64,000 bases of DNA from an uncultured Rhodobacterales bacterium (lineage in GTDB: Bacteria; Pseudomonadota; Alphaproteobacteria; Rhodobacterales; Rhodobacteraceae). Position 1 is the stretch's first letter; the number at the start of each line of letters is the position of its first letter. The stretch spans positions 1 through 64,000 of the forward strand of contig CAIQOV010000014.1 in the NCBI GenBank assembly GCA_903873585.1, in the 5' to 3' direction. Below the pieces are notes generated by a model, which was not told where the DNA came from, made no database searches, and worked only from the letters and a program-made list of their open reading frames with translations. This document shows positions 30,359 to 42,254 of the stretch, piece after piece. The position numbers were made by a program, and so were the translations under genes.

Positions 30359-31439
30359 CGACGACCACATGGCCCATTCCCTGCGCCTTGGGGCGCGAGG
30401 ATTGGGGGCCACTTGGCCCAATCCGGCGGTGGGCTGCGTGATCGTGAACGGCGCTGTGGTGGGGCGCGGCTGGACGCAACTTGGCGGCAGGCCCCATGCG
30501 GAAGCGATGGCCTTGGCCCAAGCGGGCGATGCGGCGCGGGGGGCTACGGCCTATGTCACGCTGGAACCCTGTGCGCATCACGGTAAGACCCCGCCCTGTG
30601 CGCAGGCGCTGATTGATGCGGGGGTTGCGCGGGTGGTGACAGCCCTAACCGACCCCGACGCGCGCGTGGCAGGCCGTGGTCACGCCATGCTGCGGGCGGC
30701 TGGCATTGCTGTGACAGAAGGGGTGCTGCATGACGCAGCCCGCCAAGCCAATGCGGGCTTTCTGAAGCGCATCACCCAAGGCCTGCCGCTGGTAACGCTG
30801 AAAATGGCCGCAACGCTTGATGGCCGCACGGCCACCGCCAGTGGTGAAAGCCGTTGGATCACCGGCCCCCAAGCCCGCCGCGCGGTGCACGCTTTGCGCC
30901 TGACCCATGACGCCGTGCTGGTGGGCGCAGGCACGGCGCGGGCGGATGACCCTGATCTGACGGTGCGCGACATGGGGGCCACCCGCCAACCCGTGCGCAT
31001 TGTTATCGACGCAGCGCTGTCCCATGCGCCCGACAGCAAACTTGGCCGCAGCGCTCAGCTTTCCCCCGTCTGGATGTTGCATGGCCCCGCCGCCGCCCAA
31101 GGCGCGCGCAAGGCTTGGGAGGCGACCGGCGCTAAGCTCATCGAACTGCCCGCCAGCCCCCACATCTCGCTGCGTTCAGCTCTTCAGGCGCTGGCCGCCC
31201 GAGGCATCACGCGTGTTTTGTGCGAAGGGGGGGCGACACTGGCTGCTCTAATGGTCGCAGACGATCTGGTTGACCGCGTGGTGCTGCACACCGCAGGCGC
31301 TTTGATCGGGGCCGAGGGTGCGCCTGTGTTTGGCCCCTTGCGCCTAACGCAGTTGTCCGACGCCTCACGCTGGGCCCGCCTATCGCTGCGCGCGCTTGGC
31401 GGCGATGTCGAAACCATCTGGCAGCGCTTGCCTGCCTGA
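30351..31439 (+). CDS. ribD: Bifunctional diaminohydroxyphosphoribosylaminopyrimidine deaminase/reductase
   Basis: [46 protein letters not shown]. Confidence 0.97.
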   Translation: MTDDDHMAHSLRLGARGLGATWPNPAVGCVIVNGAVVGRGWTQLGGRPHAEAMALAQAGDAARGATAYVTLEPCAHHGKTPPCAQALIDAGVARVVTALTDPDARVAGRGHAMLRAAGIAVTEGVLHDAARQANAGFLKRITQGLPLVTLKMAATLDGRTATASGESRWITGPQARRAVHALRLTHDAVLVGAGTARADDPDLTVRDMGATRQPVRIVIDAALSHAPDSKLGRSAQLSPVWMLHGPAAAQGARKAWEATGAKLIELPASPHISLRSALQALAARGITRVLCEGGATLAALMVADDLVDRVVLHTAGALIGAEGAPVFGPLRLTQLSDASRWARLSLRALGGDVETIWQRLPA

Positions 31440-31498
31440 ACCCACCCCTTGTTCTGCTGGCCCACTTGCGCCATCGTGGCACAAACTTGGGGGGTGCT

Positions 31499-32422
31499 AT
31501 GCATATTCTGATCTTGGGCGCTGCGGGCATGATTGGCCGCAAACTGGCGCAGTCTTTGTCCGCCGACGGCCACCGCCTGACGCTGGCCGATGTGGTGCCG
31601 CCGCCCAACTTGCCCAACGCCACGGGCCTAACGCTTGACTTGACCGCCGCCGCCGCGCCAAGCCTGATCGTGGGGCGGCCTGACGCGATCATCCACTTGG
31701 CGGCGATTGTATCGGGCGAGGCTGAGGCCGATTTTGAAAAGGGCTACGCCACCAACCTCGATTCCACCCGCGCTTTGCTGGAAGCTATTCGCGCGACACC
31801 GGATTATGTGCCCAAGGTGATCTTCGCCTCGTCCATCGCGGTGTTTGGCGCGCCGTTTCCCGCCAAGATACCGGACGATTTTTTCACCACGCCGCGCACA
31901 TCCTATGGCACGCAAAAGGCCATCACTGAACTGCTGATTTCCGACTACACACGCCGTGGTTTCATCGACGGCGTATCTATCCGCCTGCCCACCATCTGCG
32001 TGCGACCGGGCCTGCCGAACAAAGCCGCCTCGGGCTTCTTTTCGAACATCATCCGCGAGCCTTTGGCGGGCAAGCCTGCCATCCTGCCCGTGGCAGACAC
32101 GGTGCGCCACTGGTTCGCCAGCCCCGGCGCTGCGGTGGGCTTTTTCCGCCACGCGCTGGCGCTGGATCTGACCCGCCTCGGCGACCGCCGCGCTGTGTCG
32201 ATGCCCGGCTTGTCGGCGACGGTGGCAGAGCAGATCGAAGCGTTGCGACGGGTGGCGGGGCAAAAGGCGGTGGATTTGATCACGCGCCAACCCGATGAGA
32301 TCATCACAAAAATCGTTGCCACTTGGCCCAGCGACTTTGACACGGCCCGCGCCAATGCTTTGGGCTTTGTGGCCGAAACCCGCTTTGATGACATTATCGC
32401 AGCCCACTTAAAGGACATCTGA
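31499..32422 (+). CDS. NAD-dependent epimerase/dehydratase, DenD-like (D-erythronate dehydrogenase)
   Basis: MHILILGAAGMIGRKLAQSL; SYGTQKAITELLISDYTRRGFIDGVSIRLPTICVRPG. Confidence 0.85.
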   Translation: MHILILGAAGMIGRKLAQSLSADGHRLTLADVVPPPNLPNATGLTLDLTAAAAPSLIVGRPDAIIHLAAIVSGEAEADFEKGYATNLDSTRALLEAIRATPDYVPKVIFASSIAVFGAPFPAKIPDDFFTTPRTSYGTQKAITELLISDYTRRGFIDGVSIRLPTICVRPGLPNKAASGFFSNIIREPLAGKPAILPVADTVRHWFASPGAAVGFFRHALALDLTRLGDRRAVSMPGLSATVAEQIEALRRVAGQKAVDLITRQPDEIITKIVATWPSDFDTARANALGFVAETRFDDIIAAHLKDI

Positions 32423-33093
32423 TGGCGCGCCCCATACATCCCACAGCCTTGGTCACCGGCGGCAATCGTGGCATTGGCTATCAAATCGCCCAAGGCCTGA
32501 TCGCCCAAGGTGTGGCCGTCACCATCGGCGCAAGGTCTGAAGCCGAGGGCCACACCGCAGCCGAGGCCTTGGGTTGCCGCTTCACCAAGATCGACCTGCT
32601 GAACCCCGACAGCTATTTTGACGCCTATGCCAAATCGGGTGGCTGGGATATTTTGGTCAACAATGCGGGCATCTTAAAGGATGTCTCGCTGCTCGACAAA
32701 GGATCCGACTTTGACGAGGCGATGGAGGTGATGGTGGCCGCCCCCCTAGACCTGATCCGCCTGAACACCCCGCATTGGCGGCGCACGGGCTGGGGGCGGA
32801 TTGTGAACCTGTCGTCCAGCCTTGGCGCGCATGAACGCGGGTTGCAGGGGCCGGGGGCCTATTCGGTGGCCAAGGCGTCTTTGAATGCGCTGACACGCGT
32901 TTTGGTGCGTGACCTGCCTGCGGGGGTGAAGATCAACTCTTGCGATCCGGGCTGGGTCGCCACCCGCATGGGCGGCCCGACAGCGCCTGTGACGGTAGAG
33001 GAGGGGGCCGACACCCCGCTTTGGCTGGCCCTATTGCCCGACGATGGCCCGACTGGCGGGTTCTTTCGCAAGCGCGAAGTTGCGGCGTGGTGA
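32422..33093 (+). CDS. SDR family NAD(P)-dependent oxidoreductase
   Basis: ALVTGGNRGIGYQIA, LVNNAG, YSVAKASLNALTR. Confidence 0.92.
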   Translation: MARPIHPTALVTGGNRGIGYQIAQGLIAQGVAVTIGARSEAEGHTAAEALGCRFTKIDLLNPDSYFDAYAKSGGWDILVNNAGILKDVSLLDKGSDFDEAMEVMVAAPLDLIRLNTPHWRRTGWGRIVNLSSSLGAHERGLQGPGAYSVAKASLNALTRVLVRDLPAGVKINSCDPGWVATRMGGPTAPVTVEEGADTPLWLALLPDDGPTGGFFRKREVAAW

Positions 33094-33095
33094 AA

Positions 33096-33149
33096 GCGGG
33101 GGGCCAGCCCCCCGCACCCCCCGGGATATTTGAGCACGTATGAAAGGAG
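33096..33149. repeat. Hairpin followed by CCCCCCGGGATATTTGAGCACGTATGAAAGGAG (probable dispersed extragenic element / terminator)
   Basis: GCGGGGGGC-CA-GCCCCCCGC perfect inverted repeat plus conserved-looking tail. Confidence 0.55.
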
Positions 33150-33156
33150 AGGCGGG

Positions 33157-33603
33157 TCAGGCTTCGACGGGCACCGAATACAGGATGAAGTCTGATTTCG
33201 GGCGGTAGGTGTCGTACAGCCTGCGGCCGGCATAGTTGAACTCTTGCGTCAGCCAGCGGACGTTGGTGAAGCCGTTTGATTTGGCAAAGCCCATCACATG
33301 GTCAATCATCGCCCGCCCGATGCCGCCGCCACGCTGGCCGGGGCGCACGTAAAGGTCTGACAGGTAGACAACCTTGGCACCCGAAAGTGAGCGGTGCATC
33401 AGTTGGTATTGGCACAGCCCCACCACCTTGCCGTCTTGCAGGGCAAGGTCGGCCCAAAAATCTTCGGCGCTGAAAATCCACTCCCACGTGGCTTGCTTGC
33501 CTTCGGGCGTGGTGGTGGTTTTGTAAAAGGCGGCGTAGGCGTCAAACAGCTCTTCCCAGACGGCGCGGTCACTGGGGTGCAGGGGGCGGATTTCGATGGG
33601 CAT
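33157..33603 (-). CDS. GNAT family N-acetyltransferase
   Basis: [44 protein letters not shown]. Confidence 0.92.
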   Translation of the reverse strand: MPIEIRPLHPSDRAVWEELFDAYAAFYKTTTTPEGKQATWEWIFSAEDFWADLALQDGKVVGLCQYQLMHRSLSGAKVVYLSDLYVRPGQRGGGIGRAMIDHVMGFAKSNGFTNVRWLTQEFNYAGRRLYDTYRPKSDFILYSVPVEA

Positions 33604-33712
33604 GGCGTTCTCCAAGGTTGCGCAACCCTCGCGCCCCAAGTGGTCAGCGTCAAGCGCTTGCGGATGGCCCCCGCCTTCAGGCATGGTCGCCGCTGCACAA
33701 GTGGGGGCGAAG

Positions 33713-35116
33713 ATGATTCCAGTCATTGGCTATAAGGGGCACAAGGTGGCCGTGTTGGGCCTTGGCCGGTCGGGCCTTGCCACCGCAGCAGCGCTTGTGG
33801 CCGGCGGGGCCGAGCCTTTGTTGTGGGACGAGTCTGCGCAGGCACGTGATAAGGCCGAAGCCGCGGGTTACACACTGACCGATCTGTCACGTGCTGCGGC
33901 CTTTGACGGTGTTGCAGCCCTGATCACCAGCCCCGGCATCCCGCATCTATACCCCGCCCCCCACCCGATCATCGCGCGCGCCATGGCGCTGGGCATTCCG
34001 GTGGATAACGACATCGGCCTGTTCTTTCGCAGCTACGCCACGCCGGAATGGGACAATTTCGAAACAGCCCCCCGTGTGATCTGCGTGACCGGATCAAACG
34101 GCAAGTCAACCACCACGGCGCTGATCCACCACATCTTGGAAGAATGCGGCCGCCCCACCCAGATGGGCGGCAACATCGGGCGCGGCGCGCTTGACCTTGA
34201 CCCCGCCACTGACGGCGAGGTGGTGGTGCTGGAACTGTCGTCTTACCAAACCGACCTTGCTCGCTGCCTGACCCCCGATGTCGCCATCTTCACCAACCTG
34301 TCGGCTGACCACCTTGATCGCCACCACGGCATGGGCGGCTATTTCGCCGCCAAGCGCCGCCTGTTTGCCGAAGGTGGCCCCGACCGTGCGATTATTGGCG
34401 TGGATGAGGTTGAGGGGCGCTATCTGGCCAACCAAATGGCCGAAGGTGCTGGCGATGATCGGGTGATCCGCATCTCGTCTGGCCAAAAGCTGGATGGGTT
34501 TGGCTGGACGGTCTTTGCCCGCAAAGGCTTTTTGTCAGAATGGCGGCGCGGTAAGCAGGCGGCCTCGATCGACCTGCGCGAGGTGGCGGGCCTGCCCGGC
34601 GCACACAACCACCAAAACGCTTGCTGCGCTTATGCCGCTTGCCGCACGCTGGGCTTTTCGCCCAAGCAAATAGAAGCCGCCCTGCACAGCTTTGCAGGCC
34701 TTGCCCACCGCGCCCAAGTGATAGGCCAGCGCGGCGGGGTGCGCTTTATCAACGACAGCAAGGCGACCAATGCCGATAGCGCAGCCAAGGCGCTGCAATC
34801 TTATCCCAAGATCCGCTGGATCGCGGGGGGCATGGGCAAAGAGGGCGGGATCACGGGGTTGGTGCCCTTCTTAGGGTCGGTGCAAAAAGCCTACCTCATC
34901 GGGCAATCCGCCGCCGACTTTGCCGCCGAACTGGGCGATACGCCCTTTGAGATTTGCGAAACGATGGACCGCGCCGTGACCGCCGCCGCCGCCGAGGCGC
35001 AAGAGGGCGAGGTGGTGCTGCTTTCCCCCGCCGCAGCCTCGTTCGACCAATACCCCAATTTTGAAAAACGCGGCGAGGATTTCACCGCCCGTGTCCAAGC
35101 CCTGATCGGAGGCTAA
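33713..35116 (+). CDS. murD: UDP-N-acetylmuramoyl-L-alanine--D-glutamate ligase
   Basis: [50 protein letters not shown]. Confidence 0.97.
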   Translation: MIPVIGYKGHKVAVLGLGRSGLATAAALVAGGAEPLLWDESAQARDKAEAAGYTLTDLSRAAAFDGVAALITSPGIPHLYPAPHPIIARAMALGIPVDNDIGLFFRSYATPEWDNFETAPRVICVTGSNGKSTTTALIHHILEECGRPTQMGGNIGRGALDLDPATDGEVVVLELSSYQTDLARCLTPDVAIFTNLSADHLDRHHGMGGYFAAKRRLFAEGGPDRAIIGVDEVEGRYLANQMAEGAGDDRVIRISSGQKLDGFGWTVFARKGFLSEWRRGKQAASIDLREVAGLPGAHNHQNACCAYAACRTLGFSPKQIEAALHSFAGLAHRAQVIGQRGGVRFINDSKATNADSAAKALQSYPKIRWIAGGMGKEGGITGLVPFLGSVQKAYLIGQSAADFAAELGDTPFEICETMDRAVTAAAAEAQEGEVVLLSPAAASFDQYPNFEKRGEDFTARVQALIGG

Positions 35117-35117
35117 G

Positions 35118-35585
35118 ATGGAAGGTTCGTGCACCTGCGGCGCTGTCAGCTATCAGCTGACCCAACGCCCCCTTTTCACCCATTGCTGCCACTGCACATG
35201 GTGCCAACGCGAGACGGGCAGCGCCTTTGCGCTGAACGCGATGATCGAAACCGAAAACCTGCAAGTGTCGGGCGTGGTCGAGGAAATGGCGATCCCGTCA
35301 AACTCTGGCAAGGGCCAGACCATTGCGCGCTGCCCCACCTGCAAAGTGGCGCTTTTTAGCCATTATGCGGGCGCTGGGCGGCTGATGGCCTTTGTGCGCG
35401 TGGGCACGCTGCGCGACCCCGCCGCTTGCCCGCCGGATATTCACATCTTCACCTCGACCAAACTGCCGTGGCTGGTTTTGGATGATAAGGTTCCCGTCTT
35501 GCCAGAGTATTACGACCGCAAAGCCCATTGGCCGCAAGCAAGCCTTGACCGCCGCTTGGCGCTATTGGCAAAACACGCCAAATAA
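35118..35585 (+). CDS. GFA family protein (glutathione-dependent formaldehyde-activating-like)
   Basis: GSCTCGAVSYQL, HCCHCTWCQRETGSAFALNAMI, ARCPTCKVALFSHY. Confidence 0.93.
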   Translation: MEGSCTCGAVSYQLTQRPLFTHCCHCTWCQRETGSAFALNAMIETENLQVSGVVEEMAIPSNSGKGQTIARCPTCKVALFSHYAGAGRLMAFVRVGTLRDPAACPPDIHIFTSTKLPWLVLDDKVPVLPEYYDRKAHWPQASLDRRLALLAKHAK

Positions 35586-35592
35586 CCCTTAC

Positions 35593-35625
35593 CCTTTGCC
35601 TTAGGGCGCGCGCCGCAGGCAAAGG
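35593..35625. other. Hairpin between the GFA gene and ftsW
   Basis: CCTTTGCCT ... AGGCAAAGG, 9-bp perfect stem, no T-run. Confidence 0.5.
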
Positions 35626-35776
35626 CTGGCCAAGGGCGACCCGGTCTTGTGTCGATGCGCGCCGTGGTTTGCAAGACCGTGCAAATCTGGCTAGCCAGCC
35701 CACCGCATTTGGGCTAGTCTTGCTTTTGATCCGGGATCAACCCGGACACATCGGCAGTCAGGCAAGCAGGCGATCC

Positions 35777-36940
35777 ATGACAGAAATGGTTTACGGTTCG
35801 ATGCCCGCACGGGTGCAAGAGCCGGTTCTTTCGCGTTGGTGGCGCACCATCGACAAATGGTCTTTGACAGCGATTTTGGTGCTGTTTGGCATCGGGTTGC
35901 TGCTGGGGCTTGCGGCCTCGGTGCCCTTGGCGTCACGCAACGGGTTGCCGCCGTTTTATTATGTGCAGCGCGAGGCGGCCTTTGGCGTGATGGCGCTGAT
36001 CGCGATGTTTGGCTTTTCGCTGTTGTCGCCCAACGCCATCCGGCGGGCGGGGGTGATGGGCTTTGGGCTGGCCTTTGTGGCCTTGGTGTGCTTGCCGGTT
36101 TTGGGCACGGATTTTGGCAAAGGCGCTGTCCGCTGGTATTCTTTGGGATTTGTCTCCTTTCAGCCGTCAGAGTTTCTCAAGCCCGGTTTTATGATCGTCG
36201 CCGCATGGCTTATGGCCGCCTCGACCGAGGTGGCGGGGCCACCGGGCAAGTGGATCTCGTTTGGGGTGCTTTTGGTGATCGTGGGCTTTTTGGCCACCCA
36301 GCCCGACTTTGGCCAAACCATGCTAGTGATCTTTGGCTGGGGGGTGATTTACTTTGTCGCGGGCGCGCGGATGACATGGATCGCCCTGATCTTCGGGATC
36401 ATCGGCGTTTGCGGCAATTTCGCTTATCACCATTCGCAACACTTCGCCCGCCGCATTGACGGCTTTTTGAACGCCGATGTCGATCCGCGCAGCCAGATCG
36501 GCTACGCCACCAATGCCATTCAAGAGGGCGGCTTTTTTGGGGTGGGCGTGGGCAATGGTCAGGTCAAGTGGACCCTGCCCGATGCGCATACCGATTTCAT
36601 CATTGCGGTGGCGGCTGAAGAATACGGGCTGATCTTGGTGCTGGTGATCTTGTCGCTGTATGGACTGGTCGTGATCCGGTCGCTGCTGCGGTTAACCAAA
36701 GAGCGCGACCCTTTCGTGCGCTTGGGTGGCACGGGGTTGGCGTGCATCTTTGGCGTGCAAGCCATGATCAACATCGCCGTCGCGGTGCGCCTGCTGCCCG
36801 CCAAGGGCATGACGTTGCCCTTTGTGTCTTATGGCGGATCGTCGGTCATTGCGGCTGGCATCACGGTGGGGATGCTGCTTGCGCTGACCCGCAGCCGCCC
36901 GCAGGGGCAGATCAGCGACTTGTTCCGGCGGGGGCGCTGA
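35777..36940 (+). CDS. ftsW: Cell division protein FtsW (putative lipid II polymerase)
   Basis: SEDS-family TM protein: [52 protein letters not shown]. Confidence 0.96.
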   Translation: MTEMVYGSMPARVQEPVLSRWWRTIDKWSLTAILVLFGIGLLLGLAASVPLASRNGLPPFYYVQREAAFGVMALIAMFGFSLLSPNAIRRAGVMGFGLAFVALVCLPVLGTDFGKGAVRWYSLGFVSFQPSEFLKPGFMIVAAWLMAASTEVAGPPGKWISFGVLLVIVGFLATQPDFGQTMLVIFGWGVIYFVAGARMTWIALIFGIIGVCGNFAYHHSQHFARRIDGFLNADVDPRSQIGYATNAIQEGGFFGVGVGNGQVKWTLPDAHTDFIIAVAAEEYGLILVLVILSLYGLVVIRSLLRLTKERDPFVRLGGTGLACIFGVQAMINIAVAVRLLPAKGMTLPFVSYGGSSVIAAGITVGMLLALTRSRPQGQISDLFRRGR

Positions 36941-36941
36941 C

Positions 36942-38039
36942 ATGGCCAAGCGCCCTTATCTTTTGATCGCAGCCGGTGGCACCGGCGGCCATATGTTCCC
37001 CGCCCAAGCCTTGGCCGAGGCGATGGTGGCCAAAGGCTGGCGCGTGCGTCTTTCGACCGATACGCGCGGCGCACGTTATGCGGGCGGCTTTCCGGCACAG
37101 GTCGAACGGATTGTGGTGTCATCTGGCACCTTTGCGCGCGGTGGTGTGGCCGCACGGATTTTGGTGCCGTTCCAGATTGTCGGCGGTGTGCTGTCGGCGC
37201 TGGTGCGCTGTGCGTGGGATAGGCCCTCGGTCGTCGTGGGGTTTGGCGGCTATCCGTCTATTCCCGCGCTTACGGCGGCGTGGATGCTGCGCGTGCCGCG
37301 CATGATCCACGAACAAAACGGCGTTTTGGGCCGGGTGAACCAGATCTTCGCCCGACGTGTCGCCCATGTGGCCTGCGGCACTTGGCCCACCAAGCTGCCC
37401 TCTGGCGTGCAAGGCCAGCCCGTCGGCAACCCTGTGCGCCAAGCCGTGCTTGACCGCGCCTCTGCCCCCTATATGCCGCCCGGAGATTACCCGATGAGCG
37501 TTCTGGTCATCGGCGGCAGCCAAGGCGCGCGTGTGCTGTCAGATGTCGTGCCCGCCGCCCTTGCAGCGCTGCCTGCGGCGTTGAAATCTTTTCTGCGCAT
37601 CGCCCATCAAGCCCGCGACGAAGACCATGCCCGCGTGGTCGCGGCCTACGATGCGGCGGGCCTGAAGGCCGAGGTTGCCGCCTTTTTCACCGACATCCCC
37701 CGCCGCTTGGCCGAGGCGCAGTTGGTCATCTCACGCGCGGGGGCGTCATCGGTTGCCGATATCTCGGTCATCGGTCGCCCTGCCATTCTGATCCCCTTTG
37801 CCGCCGCGACCGGCGATCACCAAACCGCCAACGCACACGGCTTGGGCGAGGCGGGTGCCGCCGTTCTGTGCGCCGAAAATGGCCTTGATGTGGCCCGCCT
37901 GTCGCGTGAGATCGAGGCCATCCTGTCTGCCCCCGAACGCGCCGAACACATGGCCGCCGCAGCCCACGCCCAAGGCCGCCCCGACGCCACCATCCGCCTT
38001 GCCGCCATGGTAGAGGCCCTTGCCGGACCGAAAACATGA
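36942..38039 (+). CDS. murG: UDP-N-acetylglucosamine--N-acetylmuramyl-(pentapeptide) pyrophosphoryl-undecaprenol N-acetylglucosamine transferase
   Basis: [46 protein letters not shown]. Confidence 0.97.
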   Translation: MAKRPYLLIAAGGTGGHMFPAQALAEAMVAKGWRVRLSTDTRGARYAGGFPAQVERIVVSSGTFARGGVAARILVPFQIVGGVLSALVRCAWDRPSVVVGFGGYPSIPALTAAWMLRVPRMIHEQNGVLGRVNQIFARRVAHVACGTWPTKLPSGVQGQPVGNPVRQAVLDRASAPYMPPGDYPMSVLVIGGSQGARVLSDVVPAALAALPAALKSFLRIAHQARDEDHARVVAAYDAAGLKAEVAAFFTDIPRRLAEAQLVISRAGASSVADISVIGRPAILIPFAAATGDHQTANAHGLGEAGAAVLCAENGLDVARLSREIEAILSAPERAEHMAAAAHAQGRPDATIRLAAMVEALAGPKT

Positions 38040-39451
38040 ACGCTGCTGCGACCAAACTGCCGATGGAACTGGGGCCGATCCACTTTGTGGGCATCGGCGG
38101 CATCGGCATGTCGGGCATTGCCGAGGTTTTGATGACCTTGGGCTACGCCGTTCAAGGATCAGACGCGCGCGCGTCTAAGATCACCGAGCGGTTGGTGTCG
38201 TTGGGCGCTACTTTCTTCGAAGGGCAGGCGGCCGCCAACATCGCCAATGCGGCTGTGGTTGTGATCTCTTCCGCCATCAAAAAGGGCAATCCCGAACTGG
38301 AGGAAGCCCGCCGCCGCAAATTGCCTGTGGTGCGCAGGGCCGAGATGCTGGCCGAATTGATGCGGCTGAAATCCAACATCGCCATTGCCGGAACCCATGG
38401 CAAAACCACCACAACCACGATGGTCGCGACCTTGCTGGATAAGGGCGGCTTTGACCCAACCGTGATCAACGGCGGGGTGATCCACGCCTATGGGTCCAAC
38501 GCGCGCGCGGGCGCTGGTGAGTGGATGGTGGTTGAGGCGGATGAATCTGACGGCTCGTTCAACCGCCTGCCTGCCACGATTGCCATCGTCACCAACATCG
38601 ACCCCGAACATATGGAGCATTGGCACACCTTCGATGCCCTGCGCAAAGGCTTCTTCGATTTTGTGTCCAACGTGCCCTTCTACGGGCTGGCCGTCTGTTG
38701 CACCGACCACCCCGAGGTGCAAGCCTTGGTGGGCCGTGTCACGGATCGCCGCATCGTGACCTTTGGCTTTAACGCCCAAGCCGATGTCCGCGCTGTGAAC
38801 CTGCGCCACGATCCGGGCCGCACGACCTTTGATGTGGTGCTGCAAGGCGAAGCGGGCGCACCCGTGATCGAAAACTGCACCCTGCCGATGCCGGGGGATC
38901 ACAACGTATCCAACGCTTTGTCGGCCATCGCCGTGGCGCGGCATCTGGGCATGAAGCGTGCCGAAATCCGCGATGCTTTGGCAAGTTTCGCCGGTGTGAA
39001 CCGCCGCTTTACCACCGTGGGCACTGTGGGGGGCGTGACGATCATCGACGATTACGGCCACCATCCTGTCGAGATTGCCGCTGTTCTCAAAGCCGCCCGC
39101 CAATCCATCGCCAAAGTGCCCGGCGCCAAGGTGATCGCCATCCACCAACCCCACCGCTACACCCGCCTTGCCAGCCTGTTCGAAGACTTCTGCACCTGCT
39201 TTAACGAGGCCGACGTGGTCGCCATCGCCGACGTCTATGCCGCAGGCGAAGACCCCATCGCAGGGGCTGCCCGCGACGATCTGGTCGCCGGCCTGATCGC
39301 CCACGGCCACCGCCACGCCGAGGCTTTGATGGGCGAAGCCGATCTAGCCCGCCTCGTGCGCCAAAACGCCCGTCCGGGGGATTTGGTGGTATGCTTGGGG
39401 GCAGGGTCAATCTCGGCTTGGGCCAACGCGCTGCCGGGGAAGTTGGAGTAA
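38036..39451 (+). CDS. murC: UDP-N-acetylmuramate--L-alanine ligase
   Basis: [57 protein letters not shown]. Confidence 0.97.
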   Translation: MNAAATKLPMELGPIHFVGIGGIGMSGIAEVLMTLGYAVQGSDARASKITERLVSLGATFFEGQAAANIANAAVVVISSAIKKGNPELEEARRRKLPVVRRAEMLAELMRLKSNIAIAGTHGKTTTTTMVATLLDKGGFDPTVINGGVIHAYGSNARAGAGEWMVVEADESDGSFNRLPATIAIVTNIDPEHMEHWHTFDALRKGFFDFVSNVPFYGLAVCCTDHPEVQALVGRVTDRRIVTFGFNAQADVRAVNLRHDPGRTTFDVVLQGEAGAPVIENCTLPMPGDHNVSNALSAIAVARHLGMKRAEIRDALASFAGVNRRFTTVGTVGGVTIIDDYGHHPVEIAAVLKAARQSIAKVPGAKVIAIHQPHRYTRLASLFEDFCTCFNEADVVAIADVYAAGEDPIAGAARDDLVAGLIAHGHRHAEALMGEADLARLVRQNARPGDLVVCLGAGSISAWANALPGKLE

Positions 39452-39493
39452 GCCCATCTTGCACCCGATTTGCCCGCCCTATACCACCCCCTC

Positions 39494-40426
39494 ATGACCT
39501 TGCTTCCCACCCCTCGCGGTACGCTTACGCCGCAGCGGTCCTTGGCGGACCTGACTTGGCTGCGCGTGGGCGGGCCGGCGGATTATTTGTTTCAGCCTGC
39601 GGATGAGGATGATCTTGCACAGTTTCTGGCGGCACTTGACCCCTCGGTTGCGGTGTTTCCCATGGGTGTCGGTTCGAACCTGATCGTGCGCGATGGGGGT
39701 ATTCGGGCTGTCGTGATCCGGCTGGGGCGGGGGTTTAATGATATTGCGGTGCAAGGTGACCGTGTGGTGGCGGGGGCGGCGGCCCTTGATGCCCATGTGG
39801 CGCGCCGCGCGGCAGAGGGTGGGTTGGACCTGACCTTTTTGCGCACCATCCCCGGCACAGTGGGCGGTGCTGTGCGGATGAATGCGGGCTGTTATGGGTC
39901 TTATGTGAAGGACCATCTGATCGAGGTGCGCGCGATCACGCGGCAGGGGCAGGCGGTGACGATCCAAGCCGAGGATTTGCATCTCGCCTACCGCCAATCG
40001 ACCCTGCCTGACGGCTGGGTGATCGTGCAGGCCACCTTTGGCGCGCACCCCGCTGACCCCGCAGCGCTAGAGGCCAAGATGGCCGACCAAATCGCCAAGC
40101 GCGATGCCAGCCAGCCGACCAAAGACCGCTCGGCCGGATCAACCTTTCGCAACCCGATCGGGCATTCATCGACCGGTCAGGCCGATGACAGCCACGAATT
40201 AAAGGCGTGGAAGGTGATCGACGATGCCGGTTTGCGCGGCGCGACCCTAGGGGGGGCGCAAATGTCGCCCAAACATTCCAACTTCCTGATCAACCTTGGC
40301 CACGCCACCGCCGCCGATCTGGAAAATCTTGGCGAAGACGTGCGAAAGAGGGTTTTGCAAAACGCTGGGATCAGGTTAGAGTGGGAAATCATGCGCGTCG
40401 GCGAACCGGCGGCAGAGAAAAAATAA
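39494..40426 (+). CDS. murB: UDP-N-acetylmuramate dehydrogenase
   Basis: [54 protein letters not shown]. Confidence 0.97.
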   Translation: MTLLPTPRGTLTPQRSLADLTWLRVGGPADYLFQPADEDDLAQFLAALDPSVAVFPMGVGSNLIVRDGGIRAVVIRLGRGFNDIAVQGDRVVAGAAALDAHVARRAAEGGLDLTFLRTIPGTVGGAVRMNAGCYGSYVKDHLIEVRAITRQGQAVTIQAEDLHLAYRQSTLPDGWVIVQATFGAHPADPAALEAKMADQIAKRDASQPTKDRSAGSTFRNPIGHSSTGQADDSHELKAWKVIDDAGLRGATLGGAQMSPKHSNFLINLGHATAADLENLGEDVRKRVLQNAGIRLEWEIMRVGEPAAEKK

Positions 40427-40455
40427 TAAACCGGCAAAGTCCGGATGAGGCAGTG

Positions 40456-41376
40456 ATGGTGGGCAAGCTTGCAGGCGCAGGCTCTCGCGTGGTGGTGTTG
40501 ATGGGGGGGCTTTCCGCCGAACGGGAAGTGTCGCTGTCATCGGGGCACGAATGTGCCAAAGCCTTGCGGGTGGCCGGTTATGACGTGGAGGCGCTAGACG
40601 CTGGCCGCGATCTGGCCGCACGTTTGCACGAGATTAAGCCCGACTGTGTGTTCAACGCCTTGCATGGCCGTTTTGGCGAAGATGGCTGTGTGCAGGGGAT
40701 GCTGGAATGGTTGGGCATTCCCTATACCCATTCGGGGGTTTTAGCCTCAGCCCTTGCGATGGACAAAACCGCCACCAAGGCGGCTTATGCCGCGGCGGGG
40801 TTGCCGGTGGTGGCTTCGGTTCTGGCAAGTCGCGAAGATGTTGCGCGCGGCCATGTGCTGCCGCCGCCCTATGTGGTGAAGCCCAACAACGAAGGTTCCT
40901 CGGTCGGGGTTTACATGGTGCGCGCGGGCGAGAATGCGCCGCGCTTGGCGCAAACGATGCCGCAAACCGTGATGGTCGAAGCCTATGCTCCGGGGCGTGA
41001 GATGACCGTGGCGGTGATGGGCGAGCGTGCTTTGGCTGTCACCGATATTGTGACTGACGGCTGGTATGACTTTGATGCGAAATACAAACCCGGCGGCAGC
41101 CGCCACGAAATCCCCGCCCGCTTGCCCGATGAGATTGCAGCCGCCTGCATGGATTACGCCCTGCGTGCGCACCGCACCTTGGGCTGTCGGGGGCTAAGCC
41201 GCACCGATTTTCGCTGGGACGAAAGCAAGGGTTTGGCGGGGTTGATCTTGCTGGAAACCAACACGCAACCCGGCATGACGCCCACATCGCTTGCCCCCGA
41301 ACAGGCGGCGTATTGCGGCATATCCTTTGCCGAGCTGTGCGACTGGATTGTAAAGGACGCCTCATGCAATCGTTAA
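40456..41376 (+). CDS. ddl: D-alanine--D-alanine ligase
   Basis: [58 protein letters not shown]. Confidence 0.96.
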   Translation: MVGKLAGAGSRVVVLMGGLSAEREVSLSSGHECAKALRVAGYDVEALDAGRDLAARLHEIKPDCVFNALHGRFGEDGCVQGMLEWLGIPYTHSGVLASALAMDKTATKAAYAAAGLPVVASVLASREDVARGHVLPPPYVVKPNNEGSSVGVYMVRAGENAPRLAQTMPQTVMVEAYAPGREMTVAVMGERALAVTDIVTDGWYDFDAKYKPGGSRHEIPARLPDEIAAACMDYALRAHRTLGCRGLSRTDFRWDESKGLAGLILLETNTQPGMTPTSLAPEQAAYCGISFAELCDWIVKDASCNR

Positions 41377-42254
41377 GCCGCGCCGCGCCCTATCGCCGCG
41401 ATCCGGCCCCGTCGCGCTGGGCCTACAAGATGCAGCGCTTGTGGCTGACACCGGCGTTTCGCGGCTTTATGCGCTTTGGGGTGCCCCTGTTGATGGTGGC
41501 GCTGGCTGTGGGTATTTTCTTGGCCAGCCCCGCGCGGCGCGAAAGCCTGTGGGGCATGGTGGCTTCGGCCAAAGAACAGGTGACAGAGCGGCCGATGTTC
41601 ATGGTCAATCTGGTGTCGATTGACGGCGCCTCGCCCGAATTGTCTGACGCGGTGCGCGCCAAGTTGAACCTGCGTTTGCCACAATCGGCGCTGAAACTTG
41701 ACTTGGATGCGATCCGCGTCACCGCCGAGAATTTTGACGCTGTGGCGCGGGCCGTGGTGCGGTTGGGTGCGGCCAATGTGTTGCAAATCACCATCACCGA
41801 ACGCCAACCCGCTTGGGTTTGGCGCACCGAGGGCGGGTTGATTTTGCTGGATGACACCGGCCACCGCATCGCAGGCTTGGCCGCGCGCGCTGACCGTGCT
41901 GATCTGCCGTTGATAGCGGGCGAGGGGGCCAACCAAGCCATCGCCGAGGCGCAAGCCGTGCTGCAAGCCGCCAACCCCTTTGCCAACCGCCTGCGCGGGC
42001 TGGTGCGCATCAGCACCCGCCGCTGGGATCTGGTGCTAGACCGCGACCAACGCATCTTGTTGCCAGCCGAAAATCCTGTCGCGGCGGTTGAAGGGCTGAT
42101 TGCCCTGAACACCGCCGAAAACCTGCTTGCGCGTGATCTGACCTCCGTTGATCTGCGCAACCCGCAACGTCCCGTCCTTCGCCTTGCCCCGGCAGCCCTT
42201 GATGCCATGCGCGCCGCACATGGCATCACCGTTCCCACGGAGACAAAATCATGA
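41364..42254 (+). CDS. ftsQ: Cell division protein FtsQ/DivIB
   Basis: Single N-terminal TM, POTRA-like region, synteny ddl-ftsQ-ftsA. Confidence 0.92.
   Translation: MQSLSRAAPYRRDPAPSRWAYKMQRLWLTPAFRGFMRFGVPLLMVALAVGIFLASPARRESLWGMVASAKEQVTERPMFMVNLVSIDGASPELSDAVRAKLNLRLPQSALKLDLDAIRVTAENFDAVARAVVRLGAANVLQITITERQPAWVWRTEGGLILLDDTGHRIAGLAARADRADLPLIAGEGANQAIAEAQAVLQAANPFANRLRGLVRISTRRWDLVLDRDQRILLPAENPVAAVEGLIALNTAENLLARDLTSVDLRNPQRPVLRLAPAALDAMRAAHGITVPTETKS

Noticed and set aside
38159-39316. 385-aa minus-strand ORF
   Set aside because: Antisense to murC; shadow ORF
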